Under the pieces are notes generated by a model. The model did not search any database, was not told the origin of the DNA, and worked only from the letters and a program-made list of their open reading frames with translations. Shown here piece by piece: positions 1 to 6,994 of a DNA stretch of 8,054 nt. Within the stretch, counting starts at the first letter, position 1. The number at the start of each line of letters is the position of its first letter. Source of the DNA: Victivallales bacterium (lineage in GTDB: Bacteria > Verrucomicrobiota > Lentisphaeria > Oligosphaerales > Lenti-02); assembly GCA_018648945.1 (NCBI GenBank), contig JABGQJ010000055.1, positions 1 through 8,054 on the forward strand, written 5' to 3'. The translations under genes and the position numbers were made by a program.

Positions 1-305
1 TCCCAGAATTGCGCTCTGTGAGAAGACTGAAGGATGGGAGTCTGCATGTGTCTGGTCAGCGGGTTGGGTGAGGATGGGGGACGGGATGCAGCCGGGAGCC
101 GACGGCCCAAGGAATCGGTCGAGGTCAGCAGAAGCGCGGAACGCGGGCAGCCACAAGAGACTGTGCCATTTCCGGTCACAAGCTCGTCCCAGGCAGGAAG
201 GGCGCGCCAGATTCCGGAGCATTCGGTGTACATCTCGACCCTCTCGGGCCTCACTCGCGGAAGACACCTACGGGACTGACATGCGCCCGTTGCGGCCCTG
301 CGTTC
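1..305. other. Stretch with no convincing gene
   Basis: This stretch precedes the first supported promoter. One + frame is open from the left edge to base 331, but its translation is Arg/Ser/Pro-rich, has no recognisable motif, has no good ribosome binding site at its internal ATG, and runs through the promoter of the next gene. A second + frame is open from base 3 to a TGA at 69-71 and could be the last 22 codons of a gene lying to the left; that is too short to judge. I see no tRNA-like fold, repeat array or insertion-sequence end. It is most simply read as intergenic sequence upstream of the transglutaminase gene. Confidence 0.5.
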
Positions 306-334
306 TTGACAGGGCATGGCCCGCGAGATAGGGT
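306..334 (+). promoter_or_regulatory. Sigma70-like promoter for the transglutaminase/TPR gene
   Basis: A perfect -35 hexamer TTGACA lies at 306-311. After exactly 17 bases comes TAGGGT at 329-334, which keeps the three most conserved -10 positions (T1, A2, T6). Transcription would begin at about 339-342, leaving a leader of roughly 50 bases before the ATG at 391. The promoter also bears on the start codon: the upstream in-frame ATG at 316 lies between the -35 and -10 elements, so it could not be on a transcript made from here. The weak middle of the -10 element is the main doubt. Confidence 0.5.
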
Positions 335-341
335 CAACGCT

Positions 342-359
342 TTGGTTTGTGCGAACCAA
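342..359 (+). promoter_or_regulatory. Inverted repeat at the 5' end of the leader
   Basis: TTGGTT at 342-347 and AACCAA at 354-359 form a perfect 6-bp inverted repeat. A T-G wobble pair can extend the stem, leaving a GTGC loop. It starts within a few bases of the predicted transcription start. It could be a 5' stem-loop that protects the mRNA, or a DNA operator for a dimeric repressor overlapping +1. It does not cover the ribosome binding site at 379-382, so a translational switch is less likely. The sequence cannot separate these options. Confidence 0.35.
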
Positions 360-378
360 TGCACGCCTCGCTCTTTCC

Positions 379-382
379 GGAG
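379..382 (+). promoter_or_regulatory. Ribosome binding site that decides the start at 391
   Basis: GGAG at 379-382 sits 8 bases before ATG 391. The other in-frame ATGs are worse: 316 lies inside the predicted promoter, and 421 has only a weak GGG run just upstream. The ATG at 421 would give a shorter, tidier signal peptide and remains the main alternative. Confidence 0.55.
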
Positions 383-390
383 TATCTGGG

Positions 391-3300
391 ATGAAGATTC
401 GCTGTCTGGCCGATCGGGCAATGCCCGTCAGCATCCGTTGCCTCCTGGCGCTCCGCCTGTTCTGGGCCGCCGCTGCCTTCTCTGCCGACGAACAGGCGGA
501 GGAGGAGTATCCCTATATCTACCTCTTGCGCCAACGGCATGTGACCCTGAAGGCAAATGGCGAGAAGGTGGTCCGGCTCCATCGCCGCATCAAGGTGCTC
601 AAGCCAGCGGCAGTGGAATCGCTCGGCGAGGTCCGCATGCCCTACAATTCCTACCGCGCCAAGGCCAAGTTCGTGCGTGGCCGCACGATTCTGCCCGATG
701 GGCGCGAACTCGAGGTCGACCGCAAAGCCATTCGCCAGGGCCAAAGCGCAGGCATGACCGACTACCTGATGTACGAGGACGTGGCCGAACTGAGCTTCTC
801 CATGCCAGCAGTCAAGGTCGGAGCCATTCTCGACTACGAGATCGAGCTCCGGCATCACCGTCCCACGCTCAAGGGGCAGTCGTGGGACTCCTTCCGGGTG
901 GAGGCGAACGTGCCCGTGCAAGAGGCCCGCTACCTGCTCAAAGCGCCGAGCAAGCTCCCTCTGCGCATCTGCCCGCGGCGCACGGATGCCAAACCCACTG
1001 AGCAGAAGGGCTTCCGTTCGATCACCCGGGAATGGGTGTTCAAGGATGTGCCTAGGTTCCACTTCGAGCCCGGCATGCCCGCCGTCTATGACAGCCAGAT
1101 CGCCATCCACGTCACCACGCTCCAATCCTGGCGCGTCATCCAGGACTGGTACGCGAAGCTCGCCGAGGACGCCTTCACGGCGGACGACGCGATCCGCGCG
1201 AAGGTCGCCGAACTCACGGCCGGCGCGACCACCGAACAAGCGAAGATCCGCGCTCTCTACCTGTTCATGCAAAAGGACATCCGCTACGTGGGGATCGAGC
1301 TTGGGCGCTCGGCATACCAACCACATCCGGCCGTGGATTGCTTCCGCAACCGCTACGGCGACTGCAAGGACCAGGCCGTGCTCCTGATCACCATGCTGCG
1401 CCAGATTGGCATCGAGGCCCACCTGGCCCTGGTACGCGCCGGGGACGGCACGGTAGACCGCGAGCTGCCCGATGTCGGGCAGTTCAACCATGTGATCGTC
1501 TACGTGCCCCGGCCCGACGGCCCCCTCTGGCTCGATGCCACCGTGAAGTACATGGACGAGGCAAGCCACCCCCACCACCTGGACAACGCCCAGGCCCTCA
1601 TCGCCGACGCTCCCGAAGGCACCGAATTCATCACCATCGTGCCGCCGAGGCCAGACCGCTCGTGCCAACGGACCATCTACGAAGTGGATGTGCAGGCCGA
1701 AGGGAGCTGCCAAATCAAGGAAATCCTGGAGTACGTGGGGCGGAATGGTGCCCAGTCGCGGGTCGGCTATGAGAACCTCAGCCCCAAGCGGCGCAGGAAG
1801 ATGGTCGAGGCCTATGTGAAAGGCAAGGGGGCCGTGCTGGTTTCCTATGGCAACAGCGACCCGCACGACCTCAGCGGGCCATTCCGCGAGTGGATCGTCT
1901 ACGATGCCCGGAGTTTCCTCGCCGACACGGCGGATGGCAGCTCCTTCAATCTCTCCGCAGGCACTCTGTCCTGGGCGGTTTCGCTGCCGCAGGTCAGGCG
2001 CCGCCCAGGCCAGCCCCGGGCTGTGCGCGAACGCCCCTGGAGTACCGGCGGCACGTTCAGCGAGGAACTCGTCTGCCTGCTGCGCCTGCCCCCGGGCATC
2101 CGCCCCAACCCCCCGCCTGCGCCGTATGATGTGCAGCTGGCCCAGGGCCACATCCGACTCTCCGCCACCGTCACTGGCAACACGGTTGCCGCCAAGGCCT
2201 GCGTCGAACGCACGCCCTGCATCATCCCCGCCAAGCAGTACGAGGTGCACAAGGTGCGCACGGACCGTGCCATCGGGCGCGCCTCTCTCACGCTCACGTT
2301 CACCGACGAAGTGGGGAAGCTGGCGACAGCTCACCGCAGACGGCAAGCCAGGGAACTCGCCACCAAGCTCGCCGCCCAGCACCCAGACAACCCAGAAACA
2401 CACATCGCCCTGGCCGGAATCTGCCACGATTCCGGGCGGCTGGTGCAGGCCCGCAAGGAGTACCGGGAAGCCATCCGCCTGGCCCCCGAGCGCCTCAGCA
2501 CATACACGCTCCTGGCGTGGACGTATGCGGGCTACAACGGGTACTTCGGCCAGGGGTTCAAACGCGACAAGGTACTCGCGATCGCCCGGGAGGCCGTCGA
2601 GAAGGCCCGCGACCGACGGGGAGCCCAGTTCTTCCTGGCCGAGTGCCTCGAAAGGGACAAGAACAGCGTCGTGCGAGGCAAGGAACGGGACGACTACAGC
2701 GAGGCGATCGCGGTCTACCAACGAATGCTCGCCGAACGCCCCGAGGATCTGACGCCATTGAACCGGATCGCCGAATGCCATTACGCCCTGCGCGAGTACG
2801 CCAAGGCCGAGGCGTGCTTCAACCGCATCCTCCGCAAGGAGCCGAACAACGCCAGCGCCAAGGCAGGCCAGTGGATCTGCGCCGCCTGCCTCGGCCGCAC
2901 CGACGAAGCCATCAGCGCCATCCAGACCGCCCATGACACCAAGGAAGCCAGAGCGGGAGAGTTGGCCCGCGTCTCCGGCCAGCTCATGCAGCAGCGCAAG
3001 TACGGGGCCATGCTCGAATTCATCGACTCGAGGATGGCCATCGTGCAGCAACGGAACCAGGCCATGACAGGCTTCCGCGAGCTTATTGCCAAGGTGGCAG
3101 AGGCCAAGCTCATCGATACCAAGACCTACTTCGATCTCAGCACGCCAGAGCACGCCCTGAGCACCCTCTTCAGCGCCCTTCTCCAACAGGATCGCGAGCG
3201 GCTGGCGAAAGCACTCAGCCCGCGCATGGGGCTGCTGGGAACAGCAATCGACGACCTGCTCGAAGCAGGCGGCCTGCTCGCCAGCACGGTCCGCACAGAT

Positions 3301-4875
3301 GCCACGCTCGACCTCCTCCGGAGCGTCTGGTCCTACCAGCGCACCCCCCTTCCCGGCGGCCTCGTCCGGCTGGACGCCAGCATTCCCCGCGAGCTCGCAA
3401 GCTCCCTTGGCGGCAAGCGCGAATCACGCTTTGCCATGCTCTGCGAGAAGGACGAGAAGGGCGCCTGGCGGGCCTGCGGCTTCGGCCGCCCCGAGCTTGC
3501 CCCCGACACCCTCGCCCAACTCGCCTTCTCCTTCCGCCAAGACGGCAAGCTTGAGGTGGCCAAACACTATGCCGACCTCGTTCGCCAACGGTTCCTGCGC
3601 CAGCGGACCCTCGCGGCCGAACCCAACCTCTTCACCGAACTGGCCGACCTCGCCTACCCGGACGACGACGCCTTCGTCAAAGCCATGGTCTCCGCCAGTC
3701 TCCCCCGCTGGTCAGGCGGCCCCGGGACGGACGACCCCGCCTCTCTCCGGCTCGCGCGAGAACTCGCCACGAGGATGCCGGACGCCATCCCCGTGCAACG
3801 GTTGCTGGCCAACCACCTTCACGCAACCGAGCACTACGGGCAGGCGCTGGCGGTCCGCGAGGAGCTGGCTCGCCGACAACCCGAGAACAAGCAGTTGATC
3901 GTGGAGAAGCTCACCACTCTGCGCCGGCTCTACCGCTACCGGGACGCCATCGCCGCTGCCGACCAGTTGGCCAAGCTCATGCCCTCGGCCGACCTCGCCA
4001 AGGGAATCAAGCTCGACGTCCTGGTGCAGGCTGGCGAGGCAGAACAGGGGCTCAAGCTCCTCAAGGAGCTCGAACCCCGCTGGAAACCCGAGCTAACCCG
4101 TCGCATGAAGATCCGCCTCTCCGCGGCGAAGGGGGACCAAGCTCGCCTCCTGGTCCTGGCCAGCGAGACGCTCAAGGACGAGAAGGCAACCGCCTTCCAG
4201 CGGGTCTCCCTGATCGGCTCCCTGCGCCACGCGGGGCTGCACGAACGCGCCCTAGAACTCGCCGAGATCAGTTGCGCCAAGGATGCGTCCAAACTGGCCA
4301 TCGGCGAGCTCTGCGAGCAACTCCTCTACACCGGCGAACTGGAGGAGGCGCGAGACGCCTTCGACCGGCTCGCGGATGCGGGCGATTACAAGGGCCTGAG
4401 CGCCCACTACCTGGCCTGCCTGGGAGTGGCTCTCGGGCGCTTCGACGCCGCCGAGAGGATCTTCGCCGAGACCTTGCGCAAGCTCGATATCGACTCAAAG
4501 ATCTACGGTGAGCTATTCATCGGTGTCTGCCGCATCATGCGGGGCGAGACCAAGGCCGGCAAGGAAGCCATCGCCCGTGCCAATGCCTGGCAGTACGACG
4601 AGATCTGGCCAAAGCCCGTCCTCCAGTATTTCGCCGGCAAGGCCACGCTCAAGGACATGATCGCCGCCGCCAAGCTGGCGGAAACGCCGACCCAACGCGA
4701 CCAGTTCCTCTGCGAGGCCTACTTCTACGCCGCGATCAACGCCCACATGGCAGGCGACAAGACGAAGTACAAGCTCTTCCTCCGCCAAGCCGCCGACATG
4801 CGCTCCTACCTCACCATGGAATGCGCCATGGCCCACGGCCTCCTCGGCATCAAGGCACCGCCAGACGGGAAATGA
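391..4875 (+). CDS. Exported DUF3857/transglutaminase-like protein with TPR repeats
   Basis: This 1494-residue protein is probably periplasmic. Residues 1-32 look like a signal peptide: basic start, hydrophobic CLLALRLFWAAAAF, likely cleavage near FSA/DE. Residues about 43-230 match DUF3857. Residues about 280-385 form a transglutaminase-like fold with the triad visible: Cys325 in YGDCKD, His367 in FNHVIVY, Asp382 in LWLDATV. Such domains usually act as cysteine proteases, amidases or crosslinking enzymes; the substrate cannot be read here. Residues 386-645 are beta-rich. TPR-like helices run from about 660 to 850 (for example REYAKAEACFNRIL). Residues about 912-1032 resemble an NTF2-like domain. 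More TPRs run from about 1035 to the end, closing with an NlpI-like WPKPVLQYFAGKAT block. The TPRs suggest docking to partners. The gene has its own promoter and no same-strand neighbour in the window. Its reading frame is intact. Family assignment is firm; cellular role is unknown. Confidence 0.9.
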   Translation: MKIRCLADRAMPVSIRCLLALRLFWAAAAFSADEQAEEEYPYIYLLRQRHVTLKANGEKVVRLHRRIKVLKPAAVESLGEVRMPYNSYRAKAKFVRGRTILPDGRELEVDRKAIRQGQSAGMTDYLMYEDVAELSFSMPAVKVGAILDYEIELRHHRPTLKGQSWDSFRVEANVPVQEARYLLKAPSKLPLRICPRRTDAKPTEQKGFRSITREWVFKDVPRFHFEPGMPAVYDSQIAIHVTTLQSWRVIQDWYAKLAEDAFTADDAIRAKVAELTAGATTEQAKIRALYLFMQKDIRYVGIELGRSAYQPHPAVDCFRNRYGDCKDQAVLLITMLRQIGIEAHLALVRAGDGTVDRELPDVGQFNHVIVYVPRPDGPLWLDATVKYMDEASHPHHLDNAQALIADAPEGTEFITIVPPRPDRSCQRTIYEVDVQAEGSCQIKEILEYVGRNGAQSRVGYENLSPKRRRKMVEAYVKGKGAVLVSYGNSDPHDLSGPFREWIVYDARSFLADTADGSSFNLSAGTLSWAVSLPQVRRRPGQPRAVRERPWSTGGTFSEELVCLLRLPPGIRPNPPPAPYDVQLAQGHIRLSATVTGNTVAAKACVERTPCIIPAKQYEVHKVRTDRAIGRASLTLTFTDEVGKLATAHRRRQARELATKLAAQHPDNPETHIALAGICHDSGRLVQARKEYREAIRLAPERLSTYTLLAWTYAGYNGYFGQGFKRDKVLAIAREAVEKARDRRGAQFFLAECLERDKNSVVRGKERDDYSEAIAVYQRMLAERPEDLTPLNRIAECHYALREYAKAEACFNRILRKEPNNASAKAGQWICAACLGRTDEAISAIQTAHDTKEARAGELARVSGQLMQQRKYGAMLEFIDSRMAIVQQRNQAMTGFRELIAKVAEAKLIDTKTYFDLSTPEHALSTLFSALLQQDRERLAKALSPRMGLLGTAIDDLLEAGGLLASTVRTDATLDLLRSVWSYQRTPLPGGLVRLDASIPRELASSLGGKRESRFAMLCEKDEKGAWRACGFGRPELAPDTLAQLAFSFRQDGKLEVAKHYADLVRQRFLRQRTLAAEPNLFTELADLAYPDDDAFVKAMVSASLPRWSGGPGTDDPASLRLARELATRMPDAIPVQRLLANHLHATEHYGQALAVREELARRQPENKQLIVEKLTTLRRLYRYRDAIAAADQLAKLMPSADLAKGIKLDVLVQAGEAEQGLKLLKELEPRWKPELTRRMKIRLSAAKGDQARLLVLASETLKDEKATAFQRVSLIGSLRHAGLHERALELAEISCAKDASKLAIGELCEQLLYTGELEEARDAFDRLADAGDYKGLSAHYLACLGVALGRFDAAERIFAETLRKLDIDSKIYGELFIGVCRIMRGETKAGKEAIARANAWQYDEIWPKPVLQYFAGKATLKDMIAAAKLAETPTQRDQFLCEAYFYAAINAHMAGDKTKYKLFLRQAADMRSYLTMECAMAHGLLGIKAPPDGK

Positions 4876-4921
4876 GGAACGTCGCTGCCACCCCTGCCCA
4901 CTTCGCCCGCCCCACCGGAAG

Positions 4922-4956
4922 CGGGAGAAGATGCCGGCTGGAAGCCAGCGCTCCCG
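4922..4956. repeat. Nested palindrome between convergent genes
   Basis: An outer stem CGGGAG (4922-4927) pairs perfectly with CTCCCG (4951-4956). An inner stem GCTGG (4937-4941) pairs with CCAGC (4945-4949) around an AAG loop. The 85-base gap separates two genes that end facing each other, so the structure could terminate or stabilise both transcripts, but there is no T-tract on either side. The core, reading GCCGGCTGGAAGCCAGCGCT, resembles a short palindromic repeat that I recall recurring between genes in environmental PVC-type genomes, where it yields spurious AGWKPAL-type peptides. That recall is unverified. Only one copy is in the window. Confidence 0.45.
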
Positions 4957-4960
4957 GCCG

Positions 4961-6388
4961 CTACATCGACTGCGGCAGGCTGACCTCGAAGCCAAGGTAG
5001 TCCACCAGGGCCTCGCGCACAGGCGCCAGATTCAGGCCCCGGGCCACGCTGGTGTGGTGCCGGTAGCCGTTGCGCCCCACATGCAGCAGGACGTCCTGCA
5101 AGCGGTCGAAGTGGGCCACTCCCGCGCAACCGAAGAACTCGGCAGGCAACTGGTCGGTGGTGAACTCGCCCTCGCCCAAGTAGAACTTCAGCTTGCCGTT
5201 CTCGGTGAGCATACTGCCGAAGGTGAAGGGCATGGGCTGAATGCGGCCCTGGTTGCAGCCGAAGGAATTCCCCTCGCCCACTGCTGTTGCCAACATGTAG
5301 TGATCCACGATCTCGCCCTTGCCCGTCATCAGGTCAAAGGCCACGGGACCGCAATGGAAGAGCACACACTTGTCCTCGTCATCGCCATAGTTGTTGTTCC
5401 AGTCCAAGCACATGGCCGACTTCTCTCCGGCGGCTAGGCGCAAGGCGTGCATGGTCACCGCATTGCCCACATCCACCTCGCAGGCGGCGGTCAGACCACG
5501 ATTGTTCAGGTCGCCCAGCACCACACAGGGACAAACGCCAAGTTGCTCCTCCAACTCGATCCAGCAACGCAGGGCGATGGCATCCAGACCGTACTCGGCA
5601 ATGACTTCATCCAACACCACGCTCAGCTTCACCAGATTGTCAAAGGAGACATCCGGCACGCCCTGCCAGCAAGTGGCATCCTGCAGACGGGCCGCCGTCA
5701 CCTGATAGGCCGGCCCACCAGTCGCCATCTTGCGAACGCGCTCGATCACCATCGACAGGTCCAGTGCCTCCATGGTGATGCCCACCTTCTGGAGCGCCAA
5801 CTCGTCGATGCGCACGGTTTTGAACGCCGTCGTGCGGGCGCCGATGGCACCCACAGTCATCCGCCGCAGGCCACGAACCACCCGACACACCTTCGCAAAG
5901 TGGTCCACGTTCCCACGGAACACCTCGCTGTCCGGCGCCACGGTGTGCGGCTTCAGCGCCGTGAAAGGAATGCCATACTGGCAGAACATGTCCATGATCG
6001 AGAATTTGCCGCAGAAGGCATCGCGACGGGTCGCCTTGCCCATCTTGTCCAGCTCGTCCGGGTACGCCTGCACCAGGATCGGCACACCGGCGTCGCGCAA
6101 GGCCGTCACCGCCCCGGTCTCGTCCCCGAAGTTGGGCAAGCAGACAATCACGCCATCGACCTCCCCTTCGTGACCCTTCAGCCAATCCGCGTAGACCTGC
6201 CCCTCCGCCACCGTCTCCACCGCGCCATGCCGGGTCGCCTCGGCATCCATCATCAGCGTCCCATACCCCCACTCGCCCAGAAGCCGCGACATCTCCTCGC
6301 GGGCAGAGGACATCAACTCACTGGGGAAGAACCCCCGGTTGCCGAAGTACAGGGCGAAGGTGACGGGACGGGCAGTGGATGCATACAT
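4961..6388 (-). CDS. L-fucose/L-arabinose isomerase-family protein
   Basis: This 475-residue cytosolic protein has no signal peptide. Family members interconvert aldoses and ketoses using a divalent metal, usually Mn2+. Recognisable stretches are NRGFFPSEL (17-25), LPNFGDETG, VQAYPDEL, RRDAFCGKFS, LNNRGLTAACEVDVGNAVTMHAL, LFHCGP and FTFGSMLTENGKLKFYLGEGEF. By comparison with FucI and AraA, likely metal or catalytic residues are Glu278, Glu304 (or Asp306), His345 and His444/445; this mapping is inferred without an alignment. It is shorter than E. coli FucI (about 590 residues) and near AraA (about 500), and fits the broad FucI-like clade whose substrates are mostly untested. ATG 6388 is chosen because a GAGG lies 11 bases upstream and the first beta strand (RPVTFALYFG) follows at once. 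It lies downstream of the GFA gene across a 112-base gap, so it may be co-transcribed or use its own promoter. A nearby glycoside hydrolase supports sugar catabolism. Confidence 0.82.
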   Translation of the reverse strand: MYASTARPVTFALYFGNRGFFPSELMSSAREEMSRLLGEWGYGTLMMDAEATRHGAVETVAEGQVYADWLKGHEGEVDGVIVCLPNFGDETGAVTALRDAGVPILVQAYPDELDKMGKATRRDAFCGKFSIMDMFCQYGIPFTALKPHTVAPDSEVFRGNVDHFAKVCRVVRGLRRMTVGAIGARTTAFKTVRIDELALQKVGITMEALDLSMVIERVRKMATGGPAYQVTAARLQDATCWQGVPDVSFDNLVKLSVVLDEVIAEYGLDAIALRCWIELEEQLGVCPCVVLGDLNNRGLTAACEVDVGNAVTMHALRLAAGEKSAMCLDWNNNYGDDEDKCVLFHCGPVAFDLMTGKGEIVDHYMLATAVGEGNSFGCNQGRIQPMPFTFGSMLTENGKLKFYLGEGEFTTDQLPAEFFGCAGVAHFDRLQDVLLHVGRNGYRHHTSVARGLNLAPVREALVDYLGFEVSLPQSM

Positions 6389-6399
6389 GGTCGTGATTT

Positions 6400-6403
6400 C
6401 CTC
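6400..6403 (-). promoter_or_regulatory. Ribosome binding site of the isomerase gene
   Basis: On the - strand GAGG, followed by AAATC, lies 11 bases before ATG 6388. The spacing is rather long, so initiation may be modest. No better in-frame start is visible nearby. Confidence 0.4.
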
Positions 6404-6451
6404 TACAGAAAGGGTTCAGCGCGGGGGCTGGAGTGGAAGTGTGAGTTACCG

Positions 6452-6479
6452 AAAGTAACGCATCGCCGCCCACTGGCAA
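6452..6479 (-). promoter_or_regulatory. Possible promoter for the isomerase gene
   Basis: Reading the - strand, TTGCCA (6479-6474; five of six match TTGACA) is followed after 16 bases by TACTTT (6457-6452), which keeps the three key -10 positions. Transcription would start near 6445 and leave a leader of about 55 bases. The -10 overlaps a small perfect hairpin (GTTAC/GTAAC, 6445-6459). If real, the isomerase can be transcribed independently of the GFA gene. The -10 is weak, so this is tentative. Confidence 0.3.
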
Positions 6480-6500
6480 CTCCGCGCGAGCGGGGACCCG

Positions 6501-6929
6501 TCACTTCTTGTCTGGTTGGAACAGCTTGGTGTTGTCGAGGGTGCCAGCAAAAATGTCCATCTGGTTCCCCTTGTCGCCTTTCCAGAACACCTGCGTGCCA
6601 CACTTGGCGCAGAAGACCCAGACGCCATGGACATCGCACTTCACCCCTGACTTGGCACGAAACTCTGTCGGCGTGCCAGTGACCTTGAGAGCGCTCCGGA
6701 GCACGGTGACGAAGGGCGCTTTGAGGGTCGCGGTCGCCCGCTGGCAACCCCGGCAGTCGCAGTAGCTCTGCTTGATGATCTTGCCGGTTACTTCATACTT
6801 CAGCTGCCCGCAATGGCAGCGTCCGGTGAACGCTTCCGGGGCCTCCTCCTTCGTCACGATCTTCTCCTGCCCTCTTGCGGCACTGACCGCGAACAGGGCC
6901 AACGCCAACGCGCACATCATGTTCTTCAT
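6501..6929 (-). CDS. GFA-family zinc protein with a signal peptide
   Basis: This 142-residue protein has the fold of the glutathione-dependent formaldehyde-activating (GFA, DUF636/CENP-V-like) family. All seven expected zinc-binding cysteines are visible: Cys38 and Cys40 (GRCHCGQLKYEV), Cys57, Cys59 and Cys62 (SYCDCRGCQRAT), and Cys107 and Cys110 (FCAKCGTQVFW). In the family one zinc is structural (CxC plus CxxC) and the other is the labile site of the CxCxxC loop. Many members have no proven formaldehyde activity. What is odd is the start: residues 1-20 (MKNMMCALALALFAVSAARG) form a clear signal peptide, whereas classical members are cytosolic. The C-terminus stops soon after the IFAGTLDN segment, shorter than usual. 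An AAGGAG lies 6 bases upstream of ATG 6929. The gene lies between a glycoside hydrolase and a sugar isomerase and appears to have its own promoter. Family assignment is strong; export is well supported; substrate is unknown. Confidence 0.85.
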   Translation of the reverse strand: MKNMMCALALALFAVSAARGQEKIVTKEEAPEAFTGRCHCGQLKYEVTGKIIKQSYCDCRGCQRATATLKAPFVTVLRSALKVTGTPTEFRAKSGVKCDVHGVWVFCAKCGTQVFWKGDKGNQMDIFAGTLDNTKLFQPDKK

Positions 6930-6935
6930 CGTCGT

Positions 6936-6941
6936 CTCCTT
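6936..6941 (-). promoter_or_regulatory. Strong ribosome binding site of the GFA gene
   Basis: AAGGAG on the - strand ends 6 bases before ATG 6929. This near-ideal site fixes the start that includes the signal peptide, so the exported form is not an artefact of choosing an ATG too far upstream. Confidence 0.6.
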
Positions 6942-6965
6942 GGTCTTCGGCAGATCCGTCTACCC

Positions 6966-6994
6966 ATTGTAGGTTCGGGCATCCGGTCCTGCAA
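6966..6994 (-). promoter_or_regulatory. Sigma70-like promoter for the GFA gene
   Basis: On the - strand TTGCAG (6994-6989) is followed after exactly 17 bases by TACAAT (6971-6966), five of six to the -10 consensus. Transcription would begin near 6959, leaving a leader of about 30 bases that holds the AAGGAG site. It lies in the 68-base gap after the glycoside hydrolase stop, its -35 only 3 bases from that stop, so the GFA gene need not depend on readthrough. The -35 matches only its first three positions. Confidence 0.45.

Noticed and set aside
34..331. Two overlapping small + strand open frames (34-279 and 68-331)
   Set aside because: Neither has a good ribosome binding site or a known motif, both are Arg/Ser-rich, and the second runs through the promoter.
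316..390. Upstream extension of the transglutaminase gene to ATG 316
   Set aside because: ATG 316 lies between the predicted -35 and -10 elements, the extra 25 residues do not look like a signal peptide, and GGAG before ATG 391 is a better ribosome binding site.
334..3186. A 950-codon open frame on the - strand
   Set aside because: It lies entirely opposite the transglutaminase gene, in the register where its first codon base faces that gene's third base. A stop there needs TTA, CTA or TCA in the sense gene, which this GC-rich codon usage avoids. Its translation shows no recognisable domain, whereas the + strand frame has clear motifs.
6482..6493. CCGC-GCGA-GCGG hairpin just after the GFA stop, considered as a terminator
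   Set aside because: The stem is only 4 bp and no T-tract follows on the - strand; short GC-rich hairpins are expected by chance here.
5447..6682. A 411-codon open frame on the + strand
   Set aside because: It has the same codon-register relation to the isomerase gene as the long antisense frame above, crosses into the GFA gene, and is rich in His, Arg and Pro with no domain. The - strand isomerase explains this region.
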